Under the pieces are notes generated by a model. That model was not told the origin of the DNA and did no database searches. It was given only the letters and a program-made list of their open reading frames with translations. DNA of 64,000 nucleotides from DASUCS01 sp041166385 (lineage in GTDB: Bacteria; Actinomycetota; Acidimicrobiia; Acidimicrobiales; JACDCH01): the NCBI GenBank assembly GCA_041166385.1, contig JBEEFW010000031.1, positions 1-64,000 of the forward strand, written 5' to 3'. Position 1 is the first letter of the stretch, and each line of letters begins with the position of its first letter. Position numbers and translations under genes: made by a program. Shown here in pieces: positions 1 to 7,847 of this stretch.

Positions 1-169
1 TGCGGGCGATCACGGTGCACACCATGCGAATGAGCTCGTGCGTCTTGCGGTCGGGCGCGGCGAGCGAGTCGATCTGACCGAGCCACGCGCTCTGCGCGTC
101 GTGCAACGACGGGAACACCTCGTGCACCGGTGCTTCCCATCGGAACGTGAAGTCGGGACTGTCGGCCAT
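1..169 (-). CDS. Carboxymuconolactone decarboxylase-like protein (N-terminal part, cut by window edge)
   Basis: The gene starts at the ATG at 169 and runs off the left edge, so only about 56 residues are visible. The stretch DRKTHELIRMVCTVIAR resembles the first helix of the carboxymuconolactone decarboxylase/AhpD fold, where a similar segment precedes the catalytic CxxC. That catalytic part is not in the window, so the assignment rests on this segment alone. It is the last visible gene of the ferredoxin-dehydrogenase-DUF35 operon, 11 bases after the DUF35 stop, which suggests a role in the same catabolic or redox pathway. Confidence 0.55.
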   Translation of the reverse strand, partial: MADSPDFTFRWEAPVHEVFPSLHDAQSAWLGQIDSLAAPDRKTHELIRMVCTVIAR

Positions 170-180
170 CGCTGCGAACC

Positions 181-597
181 CTAGGGCTTTGACGCCGGAC
201 GGAAGACCGGGACCGTGACCTCGTCGGTCTCGACGCGGTAGTCGACGATCAAGGGCATGCCGATCTCGAGGTCGGCGTGGTCGCACCCCTCGACGTTGGT
301 CATCATGCGCGGACCCTCCTCGAGGTCGACGATGGCGGCGACGTATGGGACGCGTTCGTTGAACGGCGGCAGGTCGTTGCGGTGCACGATCGAGTACGTG
401 TACAGCGTCGCCCGGCCGCTGGCTTCTTCCCACTCGACGTCGTTGCTCCAGCAGTGCGGACAGAACGGGCGCGGGTAGAAGTGCGCTCGACCGCACGCGT
501 GGCAGCGCTTGATCAGCAGGCGGCGGTCGCGCGCGCCATCCCAGTACTCCTGCGTTTCGTGGTCGGGGTTGGGCAGATCGAAGCGCGGCGCGCTCAT
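181..597 (-). CDS. DUF35 zinc-ribbon/OB-fold protein, acyl-CoA binding type
   Basis: A 138-residue protein. A rubredoxin-like zinc ribbon has CxxC pairs at C32/C35 and C46/C49, followed by an OB-fold half (about residues 60-130) containing VPYVAAIVDLEEGPRM. DUF35 proteins bind acyl-CoA and partner with thiolases or aldolases and MaoC hydratases, as in steroid side-chain degradation. The gene lies 18 bases after the fused acyl-CoA dehydrogenase and just before a carboxymuconolactone-decarboxylase-like gene, so co-transcription from the ferredoxin promoter is likely. All four zinc ligands are present, unlike the DUF35 protein at 50041. Confidence 0.85.
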   Translation of the reverse strand: MSAPRFDLPNPDHETQEYWDGARDRRLLIKRCHACGRAHFYPRPFCPHCWSNDVEWEEASGRATLYTYSIVHRNDLPPFNERVPYVAAIVDLEEGPRMMTNVEGCDHADLEIGMPLIVDYRVETDEVTVPVFRPASKP

Positions 598-615
598 GTC
601 GACGTCTTGGGCACG

Positions 616-2718
616 TCAGGGGTCCTTCGGCAGCCCGAGAAGCCGCTCGGCGATCACATTGCGCTGCACCTCGCTCGTACCGCCGGCGATCGTGAGGCAG
701 CGGTTGGAGAGGAAGCCACCCAGCCACGACGCCGCGTCGCCGTCGATCGCGCTCGACGCCGCGCCCAACAAGCTCACGCCGACCTCTGACACCCGCTGGT
801 CGTGCTCGACGCCCAGGAGCTTGCGCACGCTCGACTCAGGGCCGGGCTGCGCTCCCGACAACGCCCGCGCCGTCATCCGCGAACCGAGGATGCCGAGGCT
901 CTGCGCTTCGGCCAACAACGCACCGACCTGGTCAACGGCAACATCGTCGTCGACCGGAACCAGTCCGAGCAGCATCTCGATGCCGAGGCCGAACGAAGCG
1001 CCGGACCCCATCGATACGCGCTCGTTCTCGAGCGTCGTGCGCGCCGCGCGCCAGCCATCGTTCACGTCGCCGATCACGCAGTCGTCCGGCACGAACACGT
1101 CGGACAGGAACACCTCGTTGAACATCGCCTCGCCGGTGAGCTCGCGCAGCGGACGGATCTCGAGACCCTCGCTCTTCATGTCGACGAAGAAACACGTGAT
1201 GCCGCCGTGTTTCGGCAGGGTGGGATCCGTGCGGGCGAGGCAGATGCCCCAGTCGGCTTGGAGGGCCATCGACGTCCAGACCTTCTGGCCGGTGAGCAAC
1301 CAGCCACCGTCGTCGCGGCTGGCCTTCGTCGACAACGACGCAAGGTCACTACCGGCGCCAGGCTCGCTGAACATCTGGCACCAGTTCATCTCCCCTCGCA
1401 GCGTGGGCCCCATCCACCGCTCTTGCTGCTCGGGTGTGCCGTGGGCGATGAGTGTCGGCAAGGACCACGCGCCGACCGCGAGATGCGGGCGACGCACGCG
1501 CGCCACGCGGAACTCGTGATCGATCACGAGCTGCTCGAGCGCGGACGCGTCGCGGCCCCAGGGCTTGGGCCAGTGCGGAGCGACGTAGCCGTTGTCGGCG
1601 ATGATGCGCCGCCAGTCGTCCTTGTCGTGCGTCTTCAGGTCATCGAGGAACGCCCGCACCTCGGCGGCGATCGGCTCCGCCTCCGGCGGAAGGTCCACCG
1701 CGAGATCGCGGCGCACGCCCGCCTTCACCAGCTCGGTCACGCGCCGTCGCGACGCGCGGGGGGAGCCGCCGAGCAACGCGCGGAGCGCAGTTGCCCGCTT
1801 CAGATACAGGTGGGCGTCGTGCTCCCAGGTGAAGCCGATGCCGCCCAGCACTTGCACGCAATCCTTCGCGCACTTGAAGAACGCGTCGGGCACGAGCGCA
1901 CCCGCGACGGCGGCGGTGAGCACGAGCTCGGGCTCGGTCTCGGCCGGTCGGGCGGCGTCCCACGCGACCGCCCGCGCTTGCTCGAGCGCCAGGAGCATGT
2001 CGGCGCACCGGTGCTTCACCCCTTGGAACTGTCCGATCGGACGCCCGAACTGCTCGCGCACCTGCGCGTACTGCGACGCGGTCTCGACACACCACGCCGC
2101 GCCACCGGTTGATTCGGCGGCGACGAGGATGATGGCGAGATCGTCGACGATGCCGCCGTGTGGGTCGGGCAAGAAGCCGAGGGAGGGAGCGTCACCGCTG
2201 ACGTCGGCCACCCGACGCGTCACGTCGAGGTTCGCGCGGGGTGTGATCGTCAGGTCCGTCGCGTGCACGATGTTCCAGCCATCTTCGGCCCGGACGATCA
2301 CCAGATCTGCGAGTTGGGCGCCGAGCACCGGCGCGCTGAATGCAACCGCGCCTCGAACCGATCCGTCCGCGAGACCAGGCAGCAGTGCGTGGCGCAGCTC
2401 GTCGGTGCCGAGGCGATCGATGACCGCCGACGCGAGCACCGTCGGCAGGAACGGACCGGGTGCGCACGCCCGCCCGAGCTCCTCGAGCACGACGGCGAGC
2501 TCAGGCAGTCCGTAGCCCGAACCGCCGACGTCTTCCGGAAGGTGCAGGCCGAGCCATCCGAGCGCGGCGAGGTCGTCCCAGAACGGCGGCAGCGTCTCCG
2601 GCGCATCGTCGAGCAGCGCCCGCGGGACCGCGGGCGGGCAGTGGTTCGTGACCCAGCGTCGAGCGGTCTCGTGCAGCGCGACGTGGTCGTCGCTGATGCC
2701 CAGCGTGCCCAGCGTCAT
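616..2718 (-). CDS. Fused tandem acyl-CoA dehydrogenase (FadE34-like)
   Basis: A 700-residue protein made of two acyl-CoA dehydrogenase units. The first (about 1-335) resembles the non-catalytic subunit of heteromeric dehydrogenases and ends with QVLGGIGFTWEHDAHLYLKR. The second (about 345-700) carries the flavin/substrate signatures CQMFSEPGAGSDLAS and GQKVWTSMAL, a TLENER segment where the catalytic Glu of ChsE-type enzymes is expected, and a C-terminal AGGTSEVQRNVIAERLLGLP. Mycobacterial FadE34 (ChsE3) has the same fused architecture and a similar length. Its start overlaps the ferredoxin stop (ATGA), so translation is coupled. It probably oxidises a bulky acyl-CoA; the substrate is not deducible. 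Confidence 0.9.
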   Translation of the reverse strand: MTLGTLGISDDHVALHETARRWVTNHCPPAVPRALLDDAPETLPPFWDDLAALGWLGLHLPEDVGGSGYGLPELAVVLEELGRACAPGPFLPTVLASAVIDRLGTDELRHALLPGLADGSVRGAVAFSAPVLGAQLADLVIVRAEDGWNIVHATDLTITPRANLDVTRRVADVSGDAPSLGFLPDPHGGIVDDLAIILVAAESTGGAAWCVETASQYAQVREQFGRPIGQFQGVKHRCADMLLALEQARAVAWDAARPAETEPELVLTAAVAGALVPDAFFKCAKDCVQVLGGIGFTWEHDAHLYLKRATALRALLGGSPRASRRRVTELVKAGVRRDLAVDLPPEAEPIAAEVRAFLDDLKTHDKDDWRRIIADNGYVAPHWPKPWGRDASALEQLVIDHEFRVARVRRPHLAVGAWSLPTLIAHGTPEQQERWMGPTLRGEMNWCQMFSEPGAGSDLASLSTKASRDDGGWLLTGQKVWTSMALQADWGICLARTDPTLPKHGGITCFFVDMKSEGLEIRPLRELTGEAMFNEVFLSDVFVPDDCVIGDVNDGWRAARTTLENERVSMGSGASFGLGIEMLLGLVPVDDDVAVDQVGALLAEAQSLGILGSRMTARALSGAQPGPESSVRKLLGVEHDQRVSEVGVSLLGAASSAIDGDAASWLGGFLSNRCLTIAGGTSEVQRNVIAERLLGLPKDP

Positions 2719-2906
2719 TCGTCGAACGAGAGGGCCAGCGTCGGGCAGCCGTCGACCGCCAGACGAATCTTGTCTTCAGGATCACCGGACGGGTTGATCA
2801 CGATCGCCTTCATCTCGTCGTCGAGATCGAACGTGTTCGGCGCGTGGAACGCGCAGTTGCCCGACCCCATGCAGCGTTCACGATCGACCTTGATGGAGAG
2901 TGGCAT
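2715..2906 (-). CDS. Small [3Fe-4S]-type ferredoxin
   Basis: A 63-residue ferredoxin. Cysteines in CMGSGNCAFHAP (C12, C18) and in VDGCPTLAL form the three-cysteine pattern of small ferredoxins that serve actinobacterial P450s or other oxygenases. It is the first gene of the minus-strand operon. It has a clear purine-rich ribosome site (AAGGGGGACGGG) and a leader of about 15-20 bases after a TAGGGT -10 box. Its promoter carries the shared inverted repeat at 2933-2952. A P450 under a related repeat lies at 14668-15906 and is a possible electron acceptor; that pairing is inference. Confidence 0.88.
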   Translation of the reverse strand: MPLSIKVDRERCMGSGNCAFHAPNTFDLDDEMKAIVINPSGDPEDKIRLAVDGCPTLALSFDE

Positions 2907-2932
2907 CCCGTCCCCCTTGGGTCGGTCACCCT

Positions 2933-2952
2933 ACCTGACGGCCACGTCAGGT
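2933..2952 (-). promoter_or_regulatory. Shared-regulon operator, site a (ferredoxin operon)
   Basis: ACCTGACG-gcca-CGTCAGGT is a perfect palindrome with 8-bp arms and a 4-bp spacer. Read toward the ferredoxin, its last two bases (TA) begin the -10 box TAGGGT (2933-2928), the same geometry as sites b and c. The divergent PQ-loop gene lies 31 bases away on the other side and could share control. Confidence 0.7.
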
Positions 2953-2982
2953 TTGGAGTGCGCCGGTAGCGTCGAGTGCGCA

Positions 2983-3585
2983 ATGTCCGCCGAAACCGCG
3001 CTCTCACTCGTCGCGTCCGCGATCTTCTTGACGCGGCTGATCCCACAGCCGGTGCGGCTGTGGCGCACTGGCGTGACCGCCGGCGTGTCGCCGGTCGCGA
3101 CGGCGAACGCGGTCACGAGTGCGTTGGCCTGGCTCGCGTATGGCCTCTCGCACGGGCTGCTGGTGGTCTGGGCCGCCTCCGTCGTCGCGCTCATCCCCGG
3201 ACTGTGGAGTGTCTGGCTCCTCCGCCGCGAGTTCGGCCGCATCGACGTGTTGGCCGCCGGCGCGGTTGCCAGCGCCTTCTTGTTGGCCGCCGCCCTGGGG
3301 GTGGCCGGTGCCGCGCTCGCGCTGGGTGTGCTTGCCACCGCCGGGCCCCAGGTGTGGCGCGCGATCCGTCAGTCCGACCTCCGGGGAATCGCCCCGGCGA
3401 CGTGGTTCGTGGCCATCGCGGACGCGTTGTCGTGGGGCGCGTACGGCGTCCTGCTCGACGACCACGCACTGGAGGGATATTGCGCGGTGCTGTTCACGAG
3501 CGCGGTGATCGTGCTGGGCCGCATTGCCTGGACGCGCGCACGCTCAGGCAACGAGTCGGCCGTCCTGTCCATCGCCCGCGGCTAG
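2983..3585 (+). CDS. PQ-loop (SWEET/SemiSWEET-like) membrane protein
   Basis: A 200-residue, strongly hydrophobic protein with about six or seven transmembrane segments. It contains two copies of a PQ-loop: IPQPVRLWRTGVTAGVSPVA near residue 20 and GPQVWRAIRQSDLRGIAPAT near residue 125, each followed by an A-W/G-AYG helix. PQ-loop proteins include small sugar and amino-acid transporters. The duplication within one chain resembles two SemiSWEET-type units fused. The ATG at 2983 was chosen because a TAGCGT -10 box lies 10 bases upstream and coding upstream of it reads through the divergent operon. Confidence 0.75.
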   Translation: MSAETALSLVASAIFLTRLIPQPVRLWRTGVTAGVSPVATANAVTSALAWLAYGLSHGLLVVWAASVVALIPGLWSVWLLRREFGRIDVLAAGAVASAFLLAAALGVAGAALALGVLATAGPQVWRAIRQSDLRGIAPATWFVAIADALSWGAYGVLLDDHALEGYCAVLFTSAVIVLGRIAWTRARSGNESAVLSIARG

Positions 3586-3597
3586 CGACAATGGGCG

Positions 3598-3885
3598 TCA
3601 GCCCGCGGTGAGGTGGTTGTGCACGTCGTGGAACGTCAGGACCGGCGCCGAGGGCAGGCCCACTTCCTGCGTGATCGGTCCGATCTCGTCCTGCGCGAAC
3701 TTCTCGAACAGTTCCTTCGACTCCCAGACGTCGGTCACGCGGATCCCGTCATCGGTCTTGGTCACCCAGTGGAAGATCCCGCCCGGCGCACCCGCACCGC
3801 CCGGACGAAAGCCCATCTTCGCGATCACCTGGTCGTACTGGTTCAGCGTTGCTCCGTTGAAGTCCATCTGGATTGCGACTGCCAT
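3598..3885 (-). CDS. Dimeric alpha/beta-barrel (ABM-like) protein
   Basis: A 95-residue protein with the layout of an antibiotic-biosynthesis-monooxygenase/ferredoxin-like fold. It has a beta strand near the N-terminus (VAIQMDF), an amphipathic helix, HWVTKTDDGIRVTDVWESKE and a C-terminal helix with FAQDEIGPI. Members are often small dimeric enzymes or binding proteins that cannot be assigned from sequence. The start has a good ribosome site (AAAGGAGCGG, about 6 bases before ATG). It stands alone, converging on the PQ-loop gene. Confidence 0.7.
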   Translation of the reverse strand: MAVAIQMDFNGATLNQYDQVIAKMGFRPGGAGAPGGIFHWVTKTDDGIRVTDVWESKELFEKFAQDEIGPITQEVGLPSAPVLTFHDVHNHLTAG

Positions 3886-4281
3886 GTGAACCGCTCCTTT
3901 GTCGTCGACCGGCTCACGCTCGTCCGCGAGGGTCAGGCGATGTTCGCCACCCGGGTACGCACCGGATCACTCGATCTGCACGCGGTAGACCGTTCCTCAC
4001 GCGCGGGGAATGCGCGATGTGCTTGTTCGAGATCGGCACTCATGGTTCGCCCGCAGGGTGAGGGGCAGGGATCCAACAGCGAACCCTGTCCCGATACAGC
4101 GGACGGCGATCCACCACGTGCCGCCCGCTGCCGCTTGTGCGGCGAAGTAGAGCCCAGCACGCCGACGGCGCCGAGTCTCGCAGCCAGCTAGCACCACCAC
4201 ATGATCGCGGCATCGCGGCGGGAACATGTCTGTGAACTCGCGTTTCGGAGCACGCCAAGCAGGAACTTCTACGATCGGCTC
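3886..4281. other. Intergenic stretch with no recognisable gene
   Basis: These 396 bases separate the divergent ABM-like and VOC genes. Open frames exist on both strands, but they are Arg/Ser/Pro-rich, lack ribosome sites and match nothing I recognise. The only regulatory feature visible is the TACGAT box at 4270-4275 in front of the VOC gene. Confidence 0.5.
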
Positions 4282-4635
4282 ATGAGCCTCGAGTGGGAGC
4301 AGACGATCATCGATGCGCGCGACCCGCGTGCCCTCGGACTGTGGTGGCGAGACGCGCTCGGCTGGGTAGTCGTGAACGACGACCCCGACGAGTTCGAGAT
4401 CAGGCCCACCGCGGATCGGCTTCCGGGACTCCTGTTCGTGTCGGTCTCTGAACCGAAGACGACGAAGAATCGCCTGCACCTCGACTTCCGGCCAGACGAC
4501 CGAGACGCCGAGGTCGAGCGTCTACTCACGCTGGGAGCCGCGCGAGCGGACGTGGGACAAGGCGAGCAGTCGTGGATCGTGCTCGCTGACCCTGAAGGCA
4601 ACGAGTTCTGCGTACTCGGATCGCGGGCCGGCTGA
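4282..4635 (+). CDS. VOC/glyoxalase-like domain protein
   Basis: A 117-residue single-domain protein of the vicinal-oxygen-chelate type. It opens with IIDARDPRALGLWWRDALGW, the usual helix following the first strand, and ends with IVLADPEGNEFCVL, a typical D-P-x-G-N-x-F/L strand with the C-terminal metal-ligand region. The ATG at 4282 is preferred to the upstream frame opening at 4201 because a TACGAT -10 box ends 6 bases before it (leaderless start) and the sequence before it does not look coding. Substrate unknown. Confidence 0.75.
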   Translation: MSLEWEQTIIDARDPRALGLWWRDALGWVVVNDDPDEFEIRPTADRLPGLLFVSVSEPKTTKNRLHLDFRPDDRDAEVERLLTLGAARADVGQGEQSWIVLADPEGNEFCVLGSRAG

Positions 4636-4676
4636 CCCCGGCATCGGCACTTGCAGTGTGCCCGTACTCTTTCGGG

Positions 4677-4943
4677 GTGCCGAGCTTCGAGCCGCGTACG
4701 CGACTTGGCAAGCGGATCGCCGAGTGGGGCGAAAGCTGGGAGGCCTCACCGCGTCCCAAGCCCACGCGTCGGATGTGGCTAACGCTCGCGATCTCGACCG
4801 TCGTCGCCGGACCGCTCGTCTACGCGCTCCTCGGCCACCCTGTGGCCGCAGGGTTCGTCCTCGTCAGCTACGCAATGGTCTGGCAAGGAATTGCCTTCAC
4901 ACTCCACTATCGCCGGTGGAAGGCCCGACGCCGACAGTCCTGA
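4677..4943 (+). CDS. Small two-helix membrane protein
   Basis: An 88-residue protein with a charged N-terminus (RLGKRIAEWGESWE), then two hydrophobic segments (LTLAISTVVAGPLVYALLG and AGFVLVSYAMVWQGIAF) and a basic tail. A GTG start at 4677 follows a TACTCT -10 box by 6 bases, fitting a leaderless transcript; a second in-frame GTG lies at 4656, upstream of that box. Function unknown. Confidence 0.55.
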   Translation: MPSFEPRTRLGKRIAEWGESWEASPRPKPTRRMWLTLAISTVVAGPLVYALLGHPVAAGFVLVSYAMVWQGIAFTLHYRRWKARRRQS

Positions 4944-4995
4944 GTCAACGCGTTCCGCGCCCATCTTGGCGGATAGCGCGTGTCACCATGCCCGG

Positions 4996-5625
4996 ATGGC
5001 CACTCCCGGACAGATCGTCATCCTGAACGGCGCTCCCCGAGCGGGAAAGTCGAGCATCGTCGCCGTCTTTCAGTCGATGACCGGCGTTCCGTGGATGAAC
5101 TTGGGTGTCGATGTCTTCTCGCAGCATGTGACTCCGCCGTCGTACCAACCTGGCATGGGACTGCGTCCCGGACACGAACGTCCAGAGATCCAAGAACTCA
5201 TTCCGGCTCTGTTCGCCGCGGTCTACGACTCGATAGCCGCGCACAGCCGTCAAGGGCTCAACGTGATCTGTGACATCGAGCATCACGACGCCTACGCGAA
5301 GCCACTGCATGTTCTCCGCGACTGCGCGCAGCGCGTCCGACATCTCCCGGCGCTATTCGTTGGCGTGCGCTGTCCGCTCGACGTGATTCTTCAGCGGCGC
5401 GACGCAACCTGGCCGGGGTGGCGCGCCGGCCTACCGGTTGTGGAAACACCATCCGGCAGTATCCCCGAGCCAGCATTGCGATGGCAGGAGGAGGTGCACC
5501 GACCAGGCATCTACGACATCGAGGTGGACACGTCACAGCAGCGTCCCGAGGACTGCGCCGCTGCGATCTTGTCTCGCACTGGGGCCGCTCCGACTGCCTT
5601 CGCCCGTCTCGCGGAAGCGTCCTGA
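4996..5625 (+). CDS. Chloramphenicol phosphotransferase-like P-loop kinase
   Basis: A 209-residue protein resembling the CPT family of Streptomyces venezuelae. Walker A is GAPRAGKS (residues 12-19). ILNG..AGKSSIV, PWMNLGVDVF (D39 at the position of the catalytic Asp of CPT), LFVGVRCPLDVILQRR and YDIEVDTS follow in the same order as in CPT. CPT phosphorylates chloramphenicol in its producer; many family members have other or unknown hydroxyl substrates, so resistance is not implied. It is somewhat longer than CPT (178 residues) because of an extra segment after GVDVF. The ATG at 4996 is chosen because homology begins there. Confidence 0.75.
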   Translation: MATPGQIVILNGAPRAGKSSIVAVFQSMTGVPWMNLGVDVFSQHVTPPSYQPGMGLRPGHERPEIQELIPALFAAVYDSIAAHSRQGLNVICDIEHHDAYAKPLHVLRDCAQRVRHLPALFVGVRCPLDVILQRRDATWPGWRAGLPVVETPSGSIPEPALRWQEEVHRPGIYDIEVDTSQQRPEDCAAAILSRTGAAPTAFARLAEAS

Positions 5626-5703
5626 GGAGTCACACTCGTTTCTCCGCCTTGTGAGGACTCGTTGGGCCGCCACGACCAGAAGCAACTGGCACGTCCCGGA
5701 CGG

Positions 5704-6039
5704 TTATCCGGGGCGATGACCGATGTCGTCGCCCGCGATCAGATTGGTGAGCAATAGGTCGAGATCGTCGGGAAGACGAAACCACGCGCATGAGCAGGCC
5801 TTGCGCAGATTCACGTTCTGCTCGGCCTCGTTCAGGAATCGCTCGAAGATCGTCTCGTAGTGACAGTCGAGGAGGCACTCCACGAGGGCTACGCCAAGGG
5901 CACAGAGATGATCGTCATCGGGTGCTTCCCTTGCGAGACGCGCGACAAGTGCGACGCTCTCGAAGGGATCACCGTGACGGACCTGCGCCCAGTGCGGGTT
6001 GTACACCGCAAATGCGGCGTCAAGCTTCGACACGTTCAT
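5704..6039 (-). CDS. DUF6869-like hypothetical protein
   Basis: A 111-residue protein. Its middle and end (VARLAREAPDDDHLCALGVA, then LDCHYETIFERFLNEAEQNV, then CSCAWFRLPDDLDLL) follow the pattern of DUF6869: a helical pair, a short fence around the family's central motif, then a terminal W/F-R-LP element. No catalytic function is known for this family. The ATG at 6039 is used because residues upstream are Arg/Pro-rich and do not look coding. It belongs to a run of minus-strand hypothetical genes. Confidence 0.55.
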   Translation of the reverse strand: MNVSKLDAAFAVYNPHWAQVRHGDPFESVALVARLAREAPDDDHLCALGVALVECLLDCHYETIFERFLNEAEQNVNLRKACSCAWFRLPDDLDLLLTNLIAGDDIGHRPG

Positions 6040-6092
6040 ATCGTGCCCGCTGCCGCGCGTAGGGGCCCGCGATCGGCGCGTTCCGGAGGGCC

Positions 6093-6332
6093 TCAGAACC
6101 ACGCTGCCCAGACGACATTGCCGCCTCGGACCCACAGGTTCAGCCGGCCGCCGCTTCGGAAATCCAGGGTCCATACCGCTCGGTCGTCGTGATCCTCATC
6201 CCATCGACGAACCGACGTTCCCGTCGTCTCTTGTTCAGCGACCACCTCGTCTGCTGACCGACCCATGAACTGTGTGTCGTTCGGCCACGAGCGAAACATC
6301 CGAGCGAAGGGGTGCCCGTCCTCGGTCGTCAT
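6093..6332 (-). CDS. Small hypothetical protein
   Basis: A 79-residue soluble protein, rich in acidic residues early and ending LDFRSGGRLNLWVRGGNVVW, which reads like two beta strands. I do not recognise a family. The ATG at 6332 sits next to a perfect 16-bp inverted repeat at 6334-6349. It lies 53 bases upstream of the DUF6869-like gene and may be co-transcribed with it. Confidence 0.4.
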   Translation of the reverse strand: MTTEDGHPFARMFRSWPNDTQFMGRSADEVVAEQETTGTSVRRWDEDHDDRAVWTLDFRSGGRLNLWVRGGNVVWAAWF

Positions 6333-6333
6333 A

Positions 6334-6349
6334 GTGACAACGCTGTCAC
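6334..6349. promoter_or_regulatory. Perfect 16-bp inverted repeat at a gene start
   Basis: GTGACA-acgc-TGTCAC lies one base upstream of the ATG at 6332 (minus strand). Arm (TGACA) and spacing (4 bases) resemble the shared operator elsewhere in the window, but the second arm is TGTCA rather than CGTCA and no catabolic gene is nearby. Confidence 0.35.
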
Positions 6350-6377
6350 GCAAGCACTCTGCATCGGCACTTCTGCG

Positions 6378-6890
6378 CTAGCCGCGCGCCTCAAGTCCGC
6401 CGATCACCGTCACCGTATGCGGGCCCTCCGTGCACAGCCACAGGGCTACGCCGTCACGTGTGGTGGCATGAAGGCCGAGATCGTGCATTGAGCAGGTCGG
6501 CCACGTGCCTCGCACCTTCTCGCAGAGGTACTCCTGCAAGTACGACGCGACTTCCGCGATCGCTGCCGCCCTCTCCCACTCCAGCATCGAAGGGGTCTCG
6601 AAGCTGCCATCCACACTGATGCGTAGGCTCCCCTCGTACGCGTCGACGGTGACTTCCAGATCGACACCCGGCTCGGACCTGGCCGCGTCGCTCATCACCA
6701 GATCAACGGCCTCTTTCGCGAGCGCGAGCTGTCGATCGGCCGCTCGCTCGGCGAGCCGTGCGTCATTGATCGGGCCTTCGGCATCGAACACTTCTTGGAG
6801 CCAGGCACGTACGGCATCCGTCCTCACTGCTGGCCCCGTTTCGATGAGCTTCGGCGCGGACCACTGCTCAAAGTCACTGCCTGCGCTCAC
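6378..6890 (-). CDS. Hypothetical protein
   Basis: A 170-residue soluble protein starting at GTG 6890. It has a helical first half (VRAWLQEVFDAEGPINDARL, then LALAKEAVDLVMSDAAR) and a second half of alternating strands and helices (VDAYEGSLRISVDG, EWERAAAIAEVASYLQEYL). The order resembles small antitoxin- or immunity-like proteins, but I recognise no family. It sits in a minus-strand run with other hypotheticals, 45 bases upstream of the next gene. Confidence 0.5.
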   Translation of the reverse strand: MSAGSDFEQWSAPKLIETGPAVRTDAVRAWLQEVFDAEGPINDARLAERAADRQLALAKEAVDLVMSDAARSEPGVDLEVTVDAYEGSLRISVDGSFETPSMLEWERAAAIAEVASYLQEYLCEKVRGTWPTCSMHDLGLHATTRDGVALWLCTEGPHTVTVIGGLEARG

Positions 6891-6929
6891 CGGACCATTG
6901 TGTCGTCGAACCAGCAGTTCACCCGAGAA

Positions 6930-7526
6930 TCAGGCACTCATGCGGCGGCGGCGAAGTAGGACGACACCAGCGCCCCCGAGCAGCGCAACCGCCGCGACGA
7001 TCCATGCGATGAGAGCCCGCCGGTTCCCTCGGATCTCCTTGCTCTGGTCTTGCACATACGCAGCGCGGTACTCGGACATCGACGTGAAGTTCGATACGAA
7101 GCGCGACCCGTCGGCTAGTTGCACTATCCGACCCGTCGCTGACATCTCGCTCAACCTGAATGGCGTGGTGCGGCCCACGCTGGCGTCGATCTCCAACGTC
7201 GTATCGCTCTGAACCAACGACTGGACCTGACCGCGATCGAATGTGACGGTCGCGCGGTAGCCCGATGGTGTCTCGCCGACGATGGCCGGGAATGGCAGCC
7301 GCGAATCGTGGGTCTCCGCCTCAACGCGCCACAGCACGTCCGAGTTGTCGGTGCGGCGGAGCTCCAGCCACGCTACGTCGCAGCATCGGCCCGGAAGCCC
7401 GAACTCAACCCGGGAAGACGAGCCTCCCAGTGCAAGGGTCATTGAACCTGGGCTGCAACCGGGAAGGAAGGCGGCGCCGAGTGAGATCCAGACGACCACC
7501 GCGATGTGACGGCGCACCTTCGCCAT
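6930..7526 (-). CDS. Lipoprotein with C-terminal membrane anchor
   Basis: A 198-residue protein starting at ATG 7526 (MAKVRRH). A signal peptide ends in a lipobox, FLPGC, with Cys near residue 24, so lipidation is predicted. A beta-rich exported domain follows (VEFGLPGRCCDVAWLELRR, YRATVTFDRG). A C-terminal hydrophobic helix (ALIAWIVAAVALLGGAGVVL) is followed by RRRR, giving a second membrane attachment. No family recognised. An in-frame extension upstream of the signal peptide is Arg-rich and was rejected. Confidence 0.6.
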   Translation of the reverse strand: MAKVRRHIAVVVWISLGAAFLPGCSPGSMTLALGGSSSRVEFGLPGRCCDVAWLELRRTDNSDVLWRVEAETHDSRLPFPAIVGETPSGYRATVTFDRGQVQSLVQSDTTLEIDASVGRTTPFRLSEMSATGRIVQLADGSRFVSNFTSMSEYRAAYVQDQSKEIRGNRRALIAWIVAAVALLGGAGVVLLRRRRMSA

Positions 7527-7576
7527 CATGCACCACTCGGAAATGCCGGATGTGCTCGCGCGAACGCACGTATGCG

Positions 7577-7801
7577 CTACTCGCCGCGCTCGCGGGCCGC
7601 TCGACGTTGCCCCGGTCCCTCGGGTCGCCACCAGACCCAGCCAAGGATGCCGGCACCGATTGCTCCGGCGATGCCGGGACGAATGTCTTGGAAGATCGCG
7701 AACCCGAGAACGCCGACAAGAAGGATCGCTTGAATCACGAACGCGATCGGATGGGTGCTCGCGTACTGACGCTGGCGTCTGCCGCTATCGGACAAGCCCA
7801 T
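7577..7801 (-). CDS. Small membrane protein
   Basis: A 74-residue protein with a basic N-terminus, two hydrophobic segments (PIAFVIQAILLVGVLGFAIF and GIAGAIGAGILGWVWW) and a charged tail. The ATG at 7801 is preferred to an in-frame start at 7840, whose extra residues add nothing recognisable. It lies upstream of the lipoprotein gene on the same strand. Function unknown. Confidence 0.45.
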   Translation of the reverse strand: MGLSDSGRRQRQYASTHPIAFVIQAILLVGVLGFAIFQDIRPGIAGAIGAGILGWVWWRPEGPGQRRAARERGE

Positions 7802-7847
7802 CGCACCACTATCGCGGGCCTGGCCGTTCGGGATCGGCACCTTCCGG

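Noticed and set aside
2158..2982. Long plus-strand frame continuous with the PQ-loop gene
   Set aside because: It reads antisense to the fused dehydrogenase and ferredoxin, is Arg-rich and lacks motifs. The membrane protein begins at ATG 2983, behind its own -10 box.
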